Shown here piece after piece: positions 63,917 to 64,000 of a stretch of 64,000 nt of DNA. Source of the stretch: an uncultured Myxococcales bacterium (GTDB lineage: Bacteria; Myxococcota_A; UBA9042); assembly GCA_903929795.1 (NCBI GenBank), contig CAIYWC010000091.1, positions 108,038 to 172,037 of the forward strand, in the 5' to 3' direction. Below the pieces are notes generated by a model, which had not been told where the DNA came from, did not search any database, and saw nothing but the letters and a program-made list of their open reading frames with translations. The stretch's first letter is position 1; each line of letters begins with the position of its first letter. The position numbers and the translations under genes are program-made.

Positions 63917-64000
63917 GGCATCACGACAGGAGGTCGAAGATGCCGTGGAATCAGGTGACCAAGATGGAAATTCGGAAGCAGTTCATGGAGAAAGTGACAG
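63866..64000 (+). mobile_element. IS481-family insertion sequence, left part
   Basis: Two direct repeats of about 19 bases, CCGGGCACATcaTTTACAC (63869-63887) and CCGGGCACATggTTTACAC (63893-63911), mark the end, as seen at IS481-type termini where the transposase binds. A transposase frame follows at 63940. The exact outer border cannot be fixed from one end; it lies at about 63866-63869. The element continues past the window. Confidence 0.78.
63940..64000 (+). CDS. IS481-family transposase (3' end outside window)
   Basis: Only the first 20 residues are visible: MPWNQVTKMEIRKQFMEKVT. MPWxxxTxMxxRxxF is the usual start of IS481-type DDE transposases. AGGAGGT lies 5 bases before the ATG. The catalytic DDE residues are beyond the window. 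Confidence 0.75.
   Translation, partial: MPWNQVTKMEIRKQFMEKVT

Overview
The window comes from a very GC-rich Gram-negative bacterium. Gene style points to Myxococcota or a related deltaproteobacterial lineage, probably an environmental genome. The signs are eukaryotic-type Ser/Thr kinases with N-terminal zinc ribbons, an orphan NtrC-type regulator, many lipoproteins with Ala/Asp-rich linkers, VWA and TPR proteins, a J-domain protein with low-complexity repeats, and outer-membrane barrels. This is inference; no rRNA or tRNA gene was seen, so there is no direct phylogenetic marker. About 56 genes are packed tightly, often with ATGA or GTGA overlaps.

Layout. 1-2240: end of a dienelactone hydrolase-like gene and a convergent CCA-transferase-like HD protein with a decayed transferase site. 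2240-4010: a gene-poor patch holding a small peptide gene with 15 Ser-His-Gly repeats, facing a small sigma factor. 4170-10470: L,D-transpeptidase lipoprotein, a coupled small ORF and Ser/Thr kinase, and a convergent two-gene membrane operon. 10472-11474: gene-free stretch before RNase E/G (to 14219), followed by a string of RNA hairpins. 14387-22455: NtrC-type regulator, hypothetical protein, two lipoproteins, GNAT acetyltransferase. 22575-26925 (minus): a four-gene set with GT2 glycosyltransferase, AsnB and a degenerate ROK protein. 27100-34824: dienoyl-CoA isomerase, WYL regulator, GST, RecX, TlyA, XseB and three exported proteins including a metzincin-type protease. 34950-41652: ammonium transporter and a four-gene cell-envelope run. 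41665-46218 (minus): FAD oxidoreductase, TolC, MlaC-like and barrel proteins. 46499-49996: a 1165-residue zinc ribbon/TPR protein. 50023-54089 (minus): RsmD, QueA, a TetR repressor with twin operators and a C45 acyltransferase. 54199-59799: lipoprotein, J-domain protein, PurM, two tandem paralogous exported proteins. 59827-61755: OxyR, rubrerythrin and rubredoxin between inverted repeats. 61794-64000: exported protein, a coupled small gene, and a second kinase gene cut by an IS481-family insertion that runs off the window.

The most unusual signals are: (i) the SHG-repeat peptide, which looks like the precursor of a modified peptide but has no maturation enzyme in view; (ii) two copies of a 71-nt RNA-like element aligned without gaps, with compensatory base changes; (iii) a dispersed repeat present three times, two copies of which form inverted ends around the peroxide-stress cassette; (iv) a perfect twin palindrome controlling a TetR/C45 operon; and (v) the kinase gene disrupted by an insertion sequence. 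Most of the rest is ordinary envelope, stress and housekeeping content.
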